A stretch of 64,000 bases of DNA, taken from NCBI GenBank assembly GCA_963975155.1, contig CAXBFG010000003.1, positions 296,190 to 360,189 on the forward strand, in the 5' to 3' direction. A program made the position numbers and the translations under genes. The notes under the pieces were generated by a model. That model had not been told where the DNA came from. It saw nothing but the letters and a program-made list of their open reading frames with translations, and did no database searches. Positions 1-8,917 of the stretch are shown one piece after another (within the stretch, counting starts at the first letter, position 1; each line of letters starts with the position of its first letter). Source of the stretch: UBA5109 sp963975155 (lineage in GTDB: Bacteria > Pseudomonadota > Gammaproteobacteria > Pseudomonadales > Pseudohongiellaceae).

Positions 1-1740
1 TGTCAGATCGGCGGTATCGAATAAGGGGATATTGCTTTGATCTTCGTATTCGCTATACAGATAGAAGAGTCTGGGCTCCAGTGTTTGTGTATAGCTTGAG
101 CCTTTCAGCTTCAGGTCTTTGTCAAAAATCAGGCCGCTATCAATTTTGCTGACCAGTATGCTGCGCTCGGGGGTATCGGGGTTGCCCAGTGCCTGTTGAT
201 CCAATTGGTAGCTGGCGTATTTATATTTCAGTTCAGGTTTAAAAAAGGCGCCGGGCGTCTCCCAGTGCCAGCCCAGGGATGGCTCCAGGCTTAGGCGCTG
301 TCCATTCAATAAAGCGCCGTTATTAATCTGTGCTTGGCTGAGTGTAGCCTGGTCGATACCGCGGTCAAAATATACATATTCGCTGTCCAGCCCATAAAAC
401 CAACCCGATGCAGTGGAATTTGTATAGTCCAGATTGATACGCGGCAGACTGGAGTATGGTTTGTTGAGATTATTAAGAGTCTGATCAATTAACTGATAGC
501 TCTGCAGGCTGGCCTGAAAATCCCAGTCGTCCTGGTGGTAATTAATGTGCCCCTGGCGATAAAGATAGCTTCTGCTGGTGTCATGTAATCCGGTATTGCC
601 AAAGTCCTGATAATAGTCGAGATCACTGATGGCCGAGTAATCGGCAAAGGCGTTCCAGTTCTTGTAAAAATTACTGTTTGCCGAATAGTTTACCCGCCAG
701 CGTTTAGCCTGGGGCGGACTGGTGCTTGCCGGAAGACTTGCTGTGGATTCATCATAGAGCGAATCATCCGGCAGGTAAGCAAGCTCCAGATTATTTTCGC
801 TCGCATCACCAAGATGGCGTGCTTCAAGGCCAAGCAGCAGTCCTCTTTCCATCATGAGACGTGGTGTTAATGTGGCATCGTAGTTGGGTGCCAGATTGAA
901 ATAATAAGGAGTGGCAATTTCATAACCTCCTTCATGTGTTGAACCGTAACTGGGAAACAGAAAACCCGAACTGCGTTCATCGGTGAGAGGAAAACTGATG
1001 TATGGCAGATACAAAACAGGAATATCTTTTACTCGCAGAGTGACATTACGACCTACACCACGACCACTAAGTTGATTCAGTTCTATTGTTTCGCCGACCA
1101 GAAGCCAGCTGTTATCGCCGGGTTCACAGACTGTATAACTACCTTCATTAATCGTCAGCAAACCATCAGCGTTGCCAAAATTTATTGATTCGGCAGTGCC
1201 ACGAGCAGACTGCTGTTGCAATACATAGGAAGTGTTTTGTAGTGCAGCACTGGATTGTGCCTGATTGATGATTGCCGAATTCGCGCCGATAAGAAGCCCG
1301 GGCTGACGTAAACGGATGTTGCCATTTAATTCGATGACAGACTGAAGTTGATCATATAAGCCACTATCCGCTTCTATCCAGATATCATCGAAACGGATAT
1401 CGACACCGTCGCGGATAAGCAGTTGATCGCTGCTGGCTTCAAGTTCACTGCTACCCGCTTGCAGAATTAAGCTGCCGTCAGTGATAGCAGGCGGCTGATC
1501 TGAATCAAGGTACATGCCGCAACACGCATTTGCGACCAGTGCTTGCTGTTCCGGACTTAGATTCTCCAGGCTGTGCCATGCTTCTTCGGCAACATCGGAT
1601 ACGGGATTGTGGTTAAATTCCTGTGCTGACAGTGCGCTTGAAAGTGTCAGGCTGATTATTGCCGCAAGCGGTCCCGCTATCGGCAGGCCTGGGAATGCTT
1701 TCTTGGGTGAGAATACGGGCCTCTTGTCTTGGCAGGTCAC
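1..1740 (-). CDS. lptD: LptD, LPS-assembly outer-membrane protein (N-terminal part; gene runs off the left edge)
   Basis: LptD with LptE inserts lipopolysaccharide into the outer leaflet of the outer membrane. The minus-strand frame is open from 1740 to base 1 (580 codons). I take GTG at 1738-1740 as the start because an in-frame TGA lies two codons upstream. Residues 1-40 look like a long signal peptide (hydrophobic core PLAAIISLTLSSALSA). The CCGMYL motif at residues 73-78 matches the Cys pair near the mature N-terminus of LptD. An OstA/LptA-like domain follows to about residue 200 (VLYLPYISFPLTD near its end), then aromatic-rich beta-barrel strands. The C-terminus is outside the window. 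It diverges from amgK, the arrangement known in Pseudomonas. The family call is firm; the start is less so because the ribosome site is weak. Confidence 0.93.
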   Translation of the reverse strand, partial: MTCQDKRPVFSPKKAFPGLPIAGPLAAIISLTLSSALSAQEFNHNPVSDVAEEAWHSLENLSPEQQALVANACCGMYLDSDQPPAITDGSLILQAGSSELEASSDQLLIRDGVDIRFDDIWIEADSGLYDQLQSVIELNGNIRLRQPGLLIGANSAIINQAQSSAALQNTSYVLQQQSARGTAESINFGNADGLLTINEGSYTVCEPGDNSWLLVGETIELNQLSGRGVGRNVTLRVKDIPVLYLPYISFPLTDERSSGFLFPSYGSTHEGGYEIATPYYFNLAPNYDATLTPRLMMERGLLLGLEARHLGDASENNLELAYLPDDSLYDESTASLPASTSPPQAKRWRVNYSANSNFYKNWNAFADYSAISDLDYYQDFGNTGLHDTSRSYLYRQGHINYHQDDWDFQASLQSYQLIDQTLNNLNKPYSSLPRINLDYTNSTASGWFYGLDSEYVYFDRGIDQATLSQAQINNGALLNGQRLSLEPSLGWHWETPGAFFKPELKYKYASYQLDQQALGNPDTPERSILVSKIDSGLIFDKDLKLKGSSYTQTLEPRLFYLYSEYEDQSNIPLFDTADLT

Positions 1741-1818
1741 TTCTCAAATCCAGGTTGTATAGGCATAATTGATTTTAAATACTCTTTACAGGCTAAACAA
1801 GGGAAGCTCAGAACAAGC

Positions 1819-2967
1819 ATGACTGAGAGCTCGGTTATAAACAGTAATACTCATCGTGCGCAGGCGCTGCAAATTTGGTTTAGGAGCCTGTTCCCCAAAT
1901 TATCACCGGCTTCACGTGCGGATGATTTTACATTCTCATTAGTGCAGGGTGACGCCAGTTTCAGACGCTATTTTCGTGCCCAGAATAAAAATGAATCGTA
2001 CATTCTGGTAGATGCCCCACCCGAAAAAGAAGATAGCCATCCCTTTGTCAGTATTGCAACAGCTTTCAGCAAAGCAGGGGTAAAGGTTCCGCGTGTTTAT
2101 GAGGTGGATTATAAACAGGGATTTATGTGTTTGACAGATTTTGGCGATACTCTTCTTTGGGAAAAACTTAAACAATCAAAATTATCTGATCCGGAAGGGT
2201 CAGATGCTACTTTTTATTACCAGCTATGTTTCGCTGAGTTGCTGAAGATTCAAAGAGTGGCAACAGAAAATCTGCCGGTATTTTCTGCAGAATTACTGCG
2301 CAAAGAAATGCATTTGTTCCAGCAATGGTTTTGTGAAGGCATACTCGACCTGAATCTTTCAAGCGAAGAGCAGGCAATGTTTGAGCGGAGTTTCGATGCA
2401 CTGATTGAAATTGCACAGTCACAATTCCAGCTTTGTGTGCATCGGGACTTTCATTCCCGCAATCTGCTGGTCGTCCATGACTTTTCCGGAAATACAGCTT
2501 CGAACTCTGAAGCCGCTCCTTTAATTGGCGTTATAGATTTTCAGGACGCGGTAAAAGGCCCCTATACCTATGATCTGGTTTCCTTGCTGAAAGATTGTTA
2601 CATTGCCTGGCCGCGCAATCAGGTCAATGCCTGGGCCCTGCAATACAGGGAACTGATGCAGCAGAAAATTACTATCGATGTTGATCCCGGCGATTTCTTA
2701 CGTGAATTTGATTTAATGGGAGCACAAAGGCATTTGAAAGCAGTTGGAATTTTTTCTCGTTTGTTTCTGAGGGATCACAAAATTACGTATCTGGCAGATA
2801 TCCCCAGAACTTTGGCATACCTTTACGGGGTAGCGACGGAATATAACGAACTAAAGGATTTTTCTGTCTGGCTCGATAAAAATGTCATGCAGGATGTTGA
2901 AAGCAAGATTTTGTCAGTCGTTAACAGGAAAGATAACAGGAAGGATAACAGGGAAGATGCAAGATGA
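1819..2967 (+). CDS. amgK: AmgK, anomeric MurNAc/GlcNAc kinase
   Basis: AmgK phosphorylates recycled N-acetylmuramic acid (and GlcNAc) at the anomeric carbon in the cytoplasm, giving MurNAc-1-phosphate for MurU. The product (382 aa) has the aminoglycoside-phosphotransferase/choline-kinase fold: a nucleotide-binding lobe around QGDASFRRYFR, the catalytic HRDFHSRN motif at residues 208-215 (Asp210, Asn215) and the metal-binding IDFQD with Asp240. An upstream in-frame ATG at 1729 would add 30 residues reaching into the lptD start, so I prefer 1819, where the protein begins MTESS. The stop overlaps the murU start (ATGA), so the two are translationally coupled. The last residues are a lysine/aspartate-rich tail encoded by a 12-bp tandem repeat. 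The lptD/amgK-murU neighbourhood supports the assignment strongly. Confidence 0.92.
   Translation: MTESSVINSNTHRAQALQIWFRSLFPKLSPASRADDFTFSLVQGDASFRRYFRAQNKNESYILVDAPPEKEDSHPFVSIATAFSKAGVKVPRVYEVDYKQGFMCLTDFGDTLLWEKLKQSKLSDPEGSDATFYYQLCFAELLKIQRVATENLPVFSAELLRKEMHLFQQWFCEGILDLNLSSEEQAMFERSFDALIEIAQSQFQLCVHRDFHSRNLLVVHDFSGNTASNSEAAPLIGVIDFQDAVKGPYTYDLVSLLKDCYIAWPRNQVNAWALQYRELMQQKITIDVDPGDFLREFDLMGAQRHLKAVGIFSRLFLRDHKITYLADIPRTLAYLYGVATEYNELKDFSVWLDKNVMQDVESKILSVVNRKDNRKDNREDAR
2923..2958 (+). repeat. three 12-bp tandem repeats at the 3' end of amgK
   Basis: Three near-identical 12-bp units (AACAGGAAAGAT, AACAGGAAGGAT, AACAGGGAAGAT) encode the tail of AmgK. The last unit supplies AGGGAAG about 7 nt before the murU ATG, so the repeat may also provide the murU ribosome binding site. 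Confidence 0.85.
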
Positions 2968-3665
2968 AGGTCATGATACTGGCAGCCGGAAAAGGAGAAC
3001 GCATGCTGCCATTGACTCTGGATACCCCAAAACCTTTATTGACGGCCGGAGGCAAACCCTTAATACAGCATTTAATAGAAAAGCTGGCCGCTGCAGGTTT
3101 AACAGATATAGTGATAAATCATGCCTGGCTTGGTGATCAACTGGAGGCGGAGCTGGGAGATGGTAGTCGCTTTGGGGTCAGCATTCAGTATTCAGCCGAA
3201 GCTGAGCCATTGGAAACCGCCGGAGGAATAATCAAGGCCTTGCCCTTGCTCGGCGAGAAACCCTTCATCATTGTGAACGGTGATATCTGGACCGATTACC
3301 CTTTTTCACAGCTGACAAAATATTCTGATATGCAAGAGCTGGTGCATCTTGTTATGGTCAACAATCCTGCGCAACATTCTGCGGGTGATTATTTATTGGA
3401 TGGTAACCGTTTATTGCTTAAGGATTCGGTTTCCGCGAAGGACACTGCAAACAAGAAGGCACTAACATACAGCGGAATTGCGCTAATACATCCGCAACTG
3501 TTTTCCAGACTGCCGGCCCGTAAAATGCCACTCGCTCCTTTATATGAAGCAGCAATCAGGCAGGGCAAAGTCAGTGCAGAACATTATCAGGGTGAGTGGT
3601 TTGATATAGGCACTGTGGAACGTTTACAGGCCCTGCATGACCACTTACAGTTAAAGCATGCTTAG
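2964..3665 (+). CDS. murU: MurU, MurNAc-1-phosphate uridylyltransferase
   Basis: MurU joins UTP to MurNAc-alpha-1-phosphate, returning recycled muramic acid to UDP-MurNAc and bypassing de novo MurA/MurB. The 233-aa protein is a single nucleotidyltransferase domain. It starts with the signature LAAGKGERMLPLT followed by a conserved PKPLL (residues 6-26), has NGDIWTDYPF for the metal and uridine site, and ends with EWFDIGTVERL, typical of the family. No acyltransferase (GlmU-type) domain is present. It overlaps the amgK stop by 4 bp. Related sugar nucleotidyltransferases (GlmU N-domain, RmlA-like) could look similar, but pairing with amgK makes MurU by far the best name. Confidence 0.93.
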   Translation: MKVMILAAGKGERMLPLTLDTPKPLLTAGGKPLIQHLIEKLAAAGLTDIVINHAWLGDQLEAELGDGSRFGVSIQYSAEAEPLETAGGIIKALPLLGEKPFIIVNGDIWTDYPFSQLTKYSDMQELVHLVMVNNPAQHSAGDYLLDGNRLLLKDSVSAKDTANKKALTYSGIALIHPQLFSRLPARKMPLAPLYEAAIRQGKVSAEHYQGEWFDIGTVERLQALHDHLQLKHA

Positions 3666-3683
3666 CAGACTCAGAGGCCGATA

Positions 3684-4508
3684 GTGAAAAAGAAGTTTCT
3701 TGATATTGATCGTGGTAAACGTCGCCAACCCGGGCATTTATTCCGGGATGCTGCCGAAGACAGGTTTTATGCGCGTCATAGTGAGAAACCACCCTATGCA
3801 GAGAAGCAAATTAATTCACCGGCTTATCGACTGGCTTTTGACGATATTGATTACATGCTGGCTGATGAACAGCGCCCGGTGCGACTATTGCTGGAGCTGG
3901 ATAAACCTGAAGCCAATCTGAAAGCGCACGGTATAGAACATACCGTCGTAATTTTTGGCAGTTCACGCACTCAGGAAAACAATATTTATTATCAGCAGGC
4001 GAGAGCGCTGGCTGAATTAATTTCACGCAATTCAGGGTGTGATAAATGTCCTGATTTGTATGTCGTCACCGGCGGCGGTCCGGGAATCATGGAGGCAGCC
4101 AATCGCGGAGCTGAGGAAGCAGGATACGAATCGGTAGGTTTGAACATTGTTCTGCCGCATGAGCAGTTTCCGAACCCCTACATCACTCCGGAGCTGTGTT
4201 TTCGTTTTCATTATTTTGCCATGCGCAAAATGCATTTCCTGTTACGGGCACGGGCCATAGTTGCTTTTCCGGGCGGCTTCGGCACCATGGACGAGCTGTT
4301 TGAAACGCTGACCCTGGTGCAAACCGGTAAAATTGAGCCCTTACCCATCCTGCTCTTTGGTCGTGAATACTGGAAACGGCTGCTGGATTTCGATTTCCTG
4401 ATAGAGCAGGGCATGGCCAGCCCCGAAGATATGGACTACTTTGCCTATGTAGATGATGTTGACGAGGCCTGGGAGATGATCAGGCAGTCAATGGTAGAAG
4501 AGGATTGA
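3684..4508 (+). CDS. LOG-family (TIGR00730) nucleotide 5'-monophosphate nucleosidase-like protein
   Basis: Members of the LOG/lysine-decarboxylase-like family hydrolyse the N-glycosidic bond of nucleoside monophosphates, as in cytokinin activation in plants or AMP/purine turnover in bacteria. The 274-aa product has a Rossmann-like fold with GSSR near residue 92, GGGPGIMEAANRGA near 130 and the diagnostic PGGFGTMDELFE at 196-207. An N-terminal extension of about 85 residues (RRQPGHLFRDAAEDRFY...) precedes the core and is longer than in the small LOG proteins. The start is GTG with AGAGG 8 nt upstream. It follows murU after 18 bp and probably shares its transcript. The substrate cannot be read from sequence. 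Confidence 0.85.
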   Translation: MKKKFLDIDRGKRRQPGHLFRDAAEDRFYARHSEKPPYAEKQINSPAYRLAFDDIDYMLADEQRPVRLLLELDKPEANLKAHGIEHTVVIFGSSRTQENNIYYQQARALAELISRNSGCDKCPDLYVVTGGGPGIMEAANRGAEEAGYESVGLNIVLPHEQFPNPYITPELCFRFHYFAMRKMHFLLRARAIVAFPGGFGTMDELFETLTLVQTGKIEPLPILLFGREYWKRLLDFDFLIEQGMASPEDMDYFAYVDDVDEAWEMIRQSMVEED

Positions 4509-4554
4509 CCGCTGCTACCATTGCCTGTATGAAAAGGCCGGATGCACAAACTAC

Positions 4555-5709
4555 CTACTGTCCGGCCTGTGGTAATTGTGAACCGGACAAATCATCCGGC
4601 ACGCTCTGCTCAACTCTGACGGTGTGATGCAGCGTGCCTATGCCTTCGATGCTTGCGCGGATGCTTTCGCCATCAACCAGGTAACCGGAACCACTCGCCC
4701 GTTCAACCCTGCCGGCTCCGGTGCCGCCGGATGTTCCGCTTTGCAGAACATCACCTGGGAAGATGGTAATCAGAGACGAAGCATATTCGATGAGCTCGGG
4801 AATATTGTGAATCATATCGCCGGCTCTGGCTTCCTGCACAGTTACACCATCGATGACCAGGGTCTGATGCAGGCGTTCCATGGGGTCGCCATAGAATTCT
4901 TTTGGCACAATCCATGGGCCATGTGGTGCAAAAGTGTCATGGCCCTTACTGACAAACCAGTCGGTACCTCCATTGAAGCCTCCGGCCGGGCGACCACCGC
5001 GATCAGAGATATCCATTGCGACCATGTAGCCGAACACATGGTCGTAGGCTCGGCTGGCAGAAATATACTTGCCTGTGCGGCCAAACACGATAGCCATTTC
5101 TACTTCCCACTCAATACGGTCGCGCCCATACGGCATGATGATGTCGTCACCATCGCCGATGATGGCGCCACGCGTAGGTTTGAGGAATAAATAAGGAACC
5201 CCTCGATTCACCTGACGTTCACGGTTCATGGCAGCTTGCTCATCATCGTTACAGCCTTCGCAGGCGTGGGTGTAAAAATTTACCGCCGCATTCATGAGCT
5301 TGCTGGGATATTGAATCGGCGCCATGATGTCCACGCTGGCTACCGGATGAATAAAATTTCGTTGTGGGTTGCCGTCGAGCAAATTCTCTTCCACAAGCCA
5401 GTTTACGATTTCATAGACGCGATACTTAAGCCCGTATTCGTATTGTGCGATCAGGCCCAGCATATCTTCCGGCATGCTGATATTGCTGTATTGCGGCATC
5501 AGTTGCAGCGCTCGGTTAGCGGCTGCAAGATCAACAATCAGCTCATCATTGCGCAAAACCAGACCCACGGTTGGAATATCATCTATTGCGAAGGTGCCGA
5601 CCTTGAAGGGCATGAGCGACTGCAGGTCTTGAGCAGAGGCGCCAATGGGAATGATGAAAACAGCTAGCGAGCTTAAAAGTGTGAGGGCAAAAAGAGTTTT
5701 TCTTATCAT
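4555..5709 (-). CDS. exported fumarylacetoacetate hydrolase-fold protein
   Basis: The 384-aa protein has a clear Sec signal peptide (residues 1-26, cleavage after GASA) followed by a fumarylacetoacetase (FAH) domain. FAH enzymes cleave or decarboxylate beta-keto acids using a divalent metal held by Glu/Glu/Asp. Here the sequence RIEWEVEMAIVFGRTG and the later DISDRGG fit the metal-binding region, and PGDVLQSGTSGGTG near residue 325 corresponds to the usual PGD...TGTP.G region. Nearly all characterised FAH-family enzymes are cytoplasmic, so periplasmic location is unusual. GGGAGAG lies just before the ATG. The gene is convergent with the LOG gene and divergent from rpe, and so stands alone. 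No substrate can be named. Confidence 0.85.
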   Translation of the reverse strand: MIRKTLFALTLLSSLAVFIIPIGASAQDLQSLMPFKVGTFAIDDIPTVGLVLRNDELIVDLAAANRALQLMPQYSNISMPEDMLGLIAQYEYGLKYRVYEIVNWLVEENLLDGNPQRNFIHPVASVDIMAPIQYPSKLMNAAVNFYTHACEGCNDDEQAAMNRERQVNRGVPYLFLKPTRGAIIGDGDDIIMPYGRDRIEWEVEMAIVFGRTGKYISASRAYDHVFGYMVAMDISDRGGRPAGGFNGGTDWFVSKGHDTFAPHGPWIVPKEFYGDPMERLHQTLVIDGVTVQEARAGDMIHNIPELIEYASSLITIFPGDVLQSGTSGGTGAGRVERASGSGYLVDGESIRASIEGIGTLHHTVRVEQSVPDDLSGSQLPQAGQ

Positions 5710-6069
5710 TTTTCTCTCCCGTGCGGGGCTCTAATAGGGTGAACAGGTTTTTTGTCTATTTATGCTGATCTCACCTGTTTATAAGATACACAAAAGATAT
5801 CTCCCGGTTTAGGTGTTTGTCCAGCGTTAAGGTTTTGAGAACACTTAACAAAGCAGCCAATAAGTCTTTCAGCAATTTTCAGGCAGCATGAACTTTGATC
5901 TCTTTGTGCTTATTCTTTTATATGAGGCAGACTATGGGTGAGGAGCCTAAGTGAGTGAACCATGGCTTGATCCTCCATTTCAACAGTTCTGTATATATAG
6001 CCTTAGCAGGACAGCTTTCCCTAAACCTAGTACAATGCGCGTCATAATTTAAACGGTCGTTATCAGCCT
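5710..6069. other. 360-bp divergent intergenic region, no gene
   Basis: This region lies between the exported FAH-fold gene (minus) and rpe (plus) and has no convincing coding potential. I see a 7-bp inverted repeat, AACAGGT at 5742-5748 and ACCTGTT at 5773-5779, about 35-70 bp upstream of the FAH start. It could be an operator or an RNA hairpin. A TACAAT hexamer near 6032 could be a -10 element for rpe, but no good -35 accompanies it. Confidence 0.5.
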
Positions 6070-6744
6070 ATGAGTGCTCGCGATTACTTAATAGCACCAT
6101 CCATACTTTCCGCAGACTTTGCCCGCCTCGGTGAAGAAGTTGATGCTGTCCTGGCCGCAGGTGCAGATGTGGTGCATTTCGATGTGATGGATAACCACTA
6201 CGTTCCAAATCTGACTATCGGGCCGATGGTCTGTAAGGCACTGATAGATTACGGCATCAAGGCACCCGTTGATGTGCATCTGATGGTCAGCCCGGTAGAC
6301 AATCTGATCAATGATTTCGCTGAGGCAGGTGCCAGCTATATTACTTTCCACCCGGAGGCAAGCAATCACGTTGATCGATCGCTAAGCCTCATCAAGTCAT
6401 TGGGTTGTAAAGCCGGTCTGGTACTGAATCCGGCTACACCCCTGAGCTATCTGGAACATGTGATGGATAAGCTCGATGTTATTTTACTGATGTCGGTTAA
6501 TCCGGGTTTTGGCGGGCAGAAATTCATCCCTTCGACTCTCGCCAAGTTAACTCAGGTTCGAGAACTCATCACGAAAAGTGGTCGCGATATCAGGCTCGAA
6601 GTCGATGGTGGCGTCAGTGTCGATAATATTGCTGAAATAGCCAAAGCCGGTGCCGATATGTTTGTTGCAGGCTCCGCTATTTTTGGTAGTGATGATTATC
6701 AGGCAACGATTAGCAGGATGCGGACGGAACTTGAAAACTCATGA
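6070..6744 (+). CDS. rpe: ribulose-phosphate 3-epimerase
   Basis: Rpe interconverts ribulose-5-phosphate and xylulose-5-phosphate in the pentose phosphate pathway in the cytoplasm. The 224-aa length is standard. The family motifs are all present: APSILSADFARLGEEV at the N-terminus, HFDVMDNHYVPNLTIGP with the metal-binding His and catalytic Asp, VHLMV, VNPGFGGQKFI for phosphate binding and LEVDGGV with the second catalytic Asp. The stop overlaps the trpE start by 4 bp, indicating translational coupling. In many relatives gph (phosphoglycolate phosphatase) sits between rpe and trpE; it is absent here. Confidence 0.97.
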   Translation: MSARDYLIAPSILSADFARLGEEVDAVLAAGADVVHFDVMDNHYVPNLTIGPMVCKALIDYGIKAPVDVHLMVSPVDNLINDFAEAGASYITFHPEASNHVDRSLSLIKSLGCKAGLVLNPATPLSYLEHVMDKLDVILLMSVNPGFGGQKFIPSTLAKLTQVRELITKSGRDIRLEVDGGVSVDNIAEIAKAGADMFVAGSAIFGSDDYQATISRMRTELENS

Positions 6745-8222
6745 AAATCGAAGCGTTCAGGGACCTTGCTGCACAAGGCTACAACCGTATTCCCCTGCAT
6801 CGGGAAGTGCTGGCTGATCTGGAAACACCACTGAGTGTTTACCTGAAACTGGCCAAAGGCAGCTATAGTTATTTTCTTGAATCGGTTCAGGGCGGCGAGA
6901 AATGGGGCCGCTATTCCATTATCGGTCTGCCCTGTAAAACCATCCTGAAAGTCAGCGGCCATGAATTCAGTCTTGAAGAAAAGGGTCAGGTCGTCGAACA
7001 ACGTCAAAGCACAGACCCCTTTGTTGATATTGAAGCCTTTCAGGCGCAATACAAAATTCCAGAGCTTGAAGGTTTACCCCGTTTTAACGGTGGACTGGTG
7101 GGTTACTTTGGCTACGATACGGTTCGTTATGTAGAGCATAAGGTTGCCGGTACTACACCGCCTGATAATGTTGGCACGCCGGATATTCTCTTAATGGTGT
7201 CCGAAGAAGTCATCGTGTTTGATAATCTGCGCGGCACAATTTCTCTTTTGGTTTATGCCGACCCCGCCCAGGATGACGCTTTTGCCCTGGCCGAAGAACG
7301 ACTGGATTTTCTGACCCAGGAACTGCATAAACCGCTCGATCCGGCTTTGTTTCGACCGGTTCCGCAAGCCAGGGAAGTGGAGGAATCAAGCTTTGTGTCC
7401 AGTTTCGGCGAGCAGGCCTATATGGATGCCGTTGAAAAAATTAAGGAATATATTTTTGCCGGCGATGTGTTTCAGGTTGTTCTGGCACAACGCATGAGCA
7501 TCCCTTTCGAGGGTGAAGCGATCAATGTCTATCGTGCCCTGCGTCAACTGAACCCTTCACCCTATATGGTATTTATGGATTTTGGTGACTTCCATATTGT
7601 CAGTGCATCGCCGGAAATCCTGGCGCGGGTTGAGGATGGACATATTACGGTCAGGCCTTTGGCGGGTACACGTCGTCGCGGCCATACCGAAGAAGAAGAT
7701 CTGCAGCTGGAACAGGATTTACTGGCTGACGAAAAAGAACTCGCCGAACATTTGATGTTGATCGACTTGAGTCGCAATGATGCCGGCAGAGTCTCGCTGA
7801 CCGGTTCAGTGAAAGTGACCCGCAAAATGTTTGTGGAACGCTATTCGCACGTTATGCATATTGCTTCAAATGTAGAAAGTGAAATAGCAGAAAATAAAAC
7901 CGCCCTCGATGTGTTGAAGGCAACCTTGCCGGTCGGAACCTTAAGTGGCGCCCCGAAAGTCCGGGCCATGGAAATCATTGACGAATTCGAACCGGTAAAA
8001 CGTGGTGTTTATGGCGGCGCGATGGGTTATCTGTCCTGGAATGGCAACATGGATATGGCGATTGCGATTCGTACTGCGGTCATTAAAGACAAGAAGCTTT
8101 ATGTAGAAGCAGGCGCAGGCATTGTTGCCGATTCGGTACCTCGTCTGGAGTGGAAAGAGACCATGAGCAAGGCCAGAGCATTGTTTCAGGCGGTAAAACT
8201 GGCTGAAGAGGGGATGCAGTAA
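6741..8222 (+). CDS. trpE: anthranilate synthase component I
   Basis: TrpE makes anthranilate from chorismate using ammonia delivered by TrpG, the first committed step of tryptophan synthesis. The protein is 493 aa. The N-terminal part contains FLES within YSYFLESVQGG (residues about 43-53), the position of the LLES element that binds tryptophan for feedback inhibition. The C-terminal chorismate-binding domain has LIDLSRNDAGRV, PVGTLSGAPKVRAMEIID and KRGVYGGAMGYL, with the GAGIVADS stretch near the end. It overlaps rpe upstream and its stop abuts the trpG ATG. No leader peptide or attenuator was evident upstream, as it starts inside the rpe stop. Confidence 0.97.
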   Translation: MKIEAFRDLAAQGYNRIPLHREVLADLETPLSVYLKLAKGSYSYFLESVQGGEKWGRYSIIGLPCKTILKVSGHEFSLEEKGQVVEQRQSTDPFVDIEAFQAQYKIPELEGLPRFNGGLVGYFGYDTVRYVEHKVAGTTPPDNVGTPDILLMVSEEVIVFDNLRGTISLLVYADPAQDDAFALAEERLDFLTQELHKPLDPALFRPVPQAREVEESSFVSSFGEQAYMDAVEKIKEYIFAGDVFQVVLAQRMSIPFEGEAINVYRALRQLNPSPYMVFMDFGDFHIVSASPEILARVEDGHITVRPLAGTRRRGHTEEEDLQLEQDLLADEKELAEHLMLIDLSRNDAGRVSLTGSVKVTRKMFVERYSHVMHIASNVESEIAENKTALDVLKATLPVGTLSGAPKVRAMEIIDEFEPVKRGVYGGAMGYLSWNGNMDMAIAIRTAVIKDKKLYVEAGAGIVADSVPRLEWKETMSKARALFQAVKLAEEGMQ

Positions 8223-8809
8223 TGCTGGTTATGATCGATAACTATGACTCCTTCACCTATAACCTGGTGCAGTATTTTGGTGAACTGGGCATGGACATCG
8301 TTGTGCACCGCAATGATGAAATTACGCTTGAACAACTGGAGGCCCTGAAGCCCAGTCACATTGTTATTTCACCGGGCCCCTGCACACCTCAGGAAGCAGG
8401 TGTTTCTGTTGAGACTATCCGCCATTTTACGGGCAAGGTGCCGGTTCTGGGGGTCTGCCTCGGGCATCAAAGTATCGGAGAAGCCTTCGGTGGCAGAACG
8501 GTGCGGGCAAAAAAAGTCATGCACGGAAAACTGTCTGACATCCATCACAATGGTGAAGGGGTGTTTAACAATCTGGTCTCACCCTTTGAAGCAACCCGTT
8601 ATCATTCACTGGTGATTGAACAGGAAACCTTGCCGGATTGTCTGGAAGTCACAGCCTGGACCCTGGATAAGAATGGCAAACTGGATGAAATTATGGCCGT
8701 TAAACATAAGGATTTCCCGGTTCAGGGAGTACAATTTCACCCCGAGTCTATTCTTACTGAACACGGCCATGCCATGCTGCTGAATTTTCTGGCAAGCGGA
8801 GAGACCTGA
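8222..8809 (+). CDS. trpG: anthranilate synthase component II (glutamine amidotransferase)
   Basis: TrpG hydrolyses glutamine and channels ammonia to TrpE. It is 195 aa, the size of a stand-alone amidotransferase and not a TrpG-TrpD fusion. The class I triad is visible: Cys79 in GVCLGHQ, and His173 and Glu175 in FHPESILTEHG. The oxyanion region ISPGPCTP is at residues 49-56. In some bacteria one amidotransferase serves both TrpE and PabB, which is possible here. The expected next gene, trpD, is missing: the 108 bp before trpC are AT-rich and non-coding. Confidence 0.96.
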   Translation: MLVMIDNYDSFTYNLVQYFGELGMDIVVHRNDEITLEQLEALKPSHIVISPGPCTPQEAGVSVETIRHFTGKVPVLGVCLGHQSIGEAFGGRTVRAKKVMHGKLSDIHHNGEGVFNNLVSPFEATRYHSLVIEQETLPDCLEVTAWTLDKNGKLDEIMAVKHKDFPVQGVQFHPESILTEHGHAMLLNFLASGET

Positions 8810-8917
8810 AGCGGATAGTAAGCTGTTTTTATAATAGTAAAAAAAAATGTGATGATTGGTTGAGTATTCGGCTGAAAATTTGGCAGCAAGCATAAGGGAT
8901 AGTTTGTGAGGTAGTCT

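Noticed and set aside
8810..8917. trpD remnant between trpG and trpC
   Set aside because: The 108 bp are AT-rich, with an A-run, and no frame resembles a TrpD fragment.
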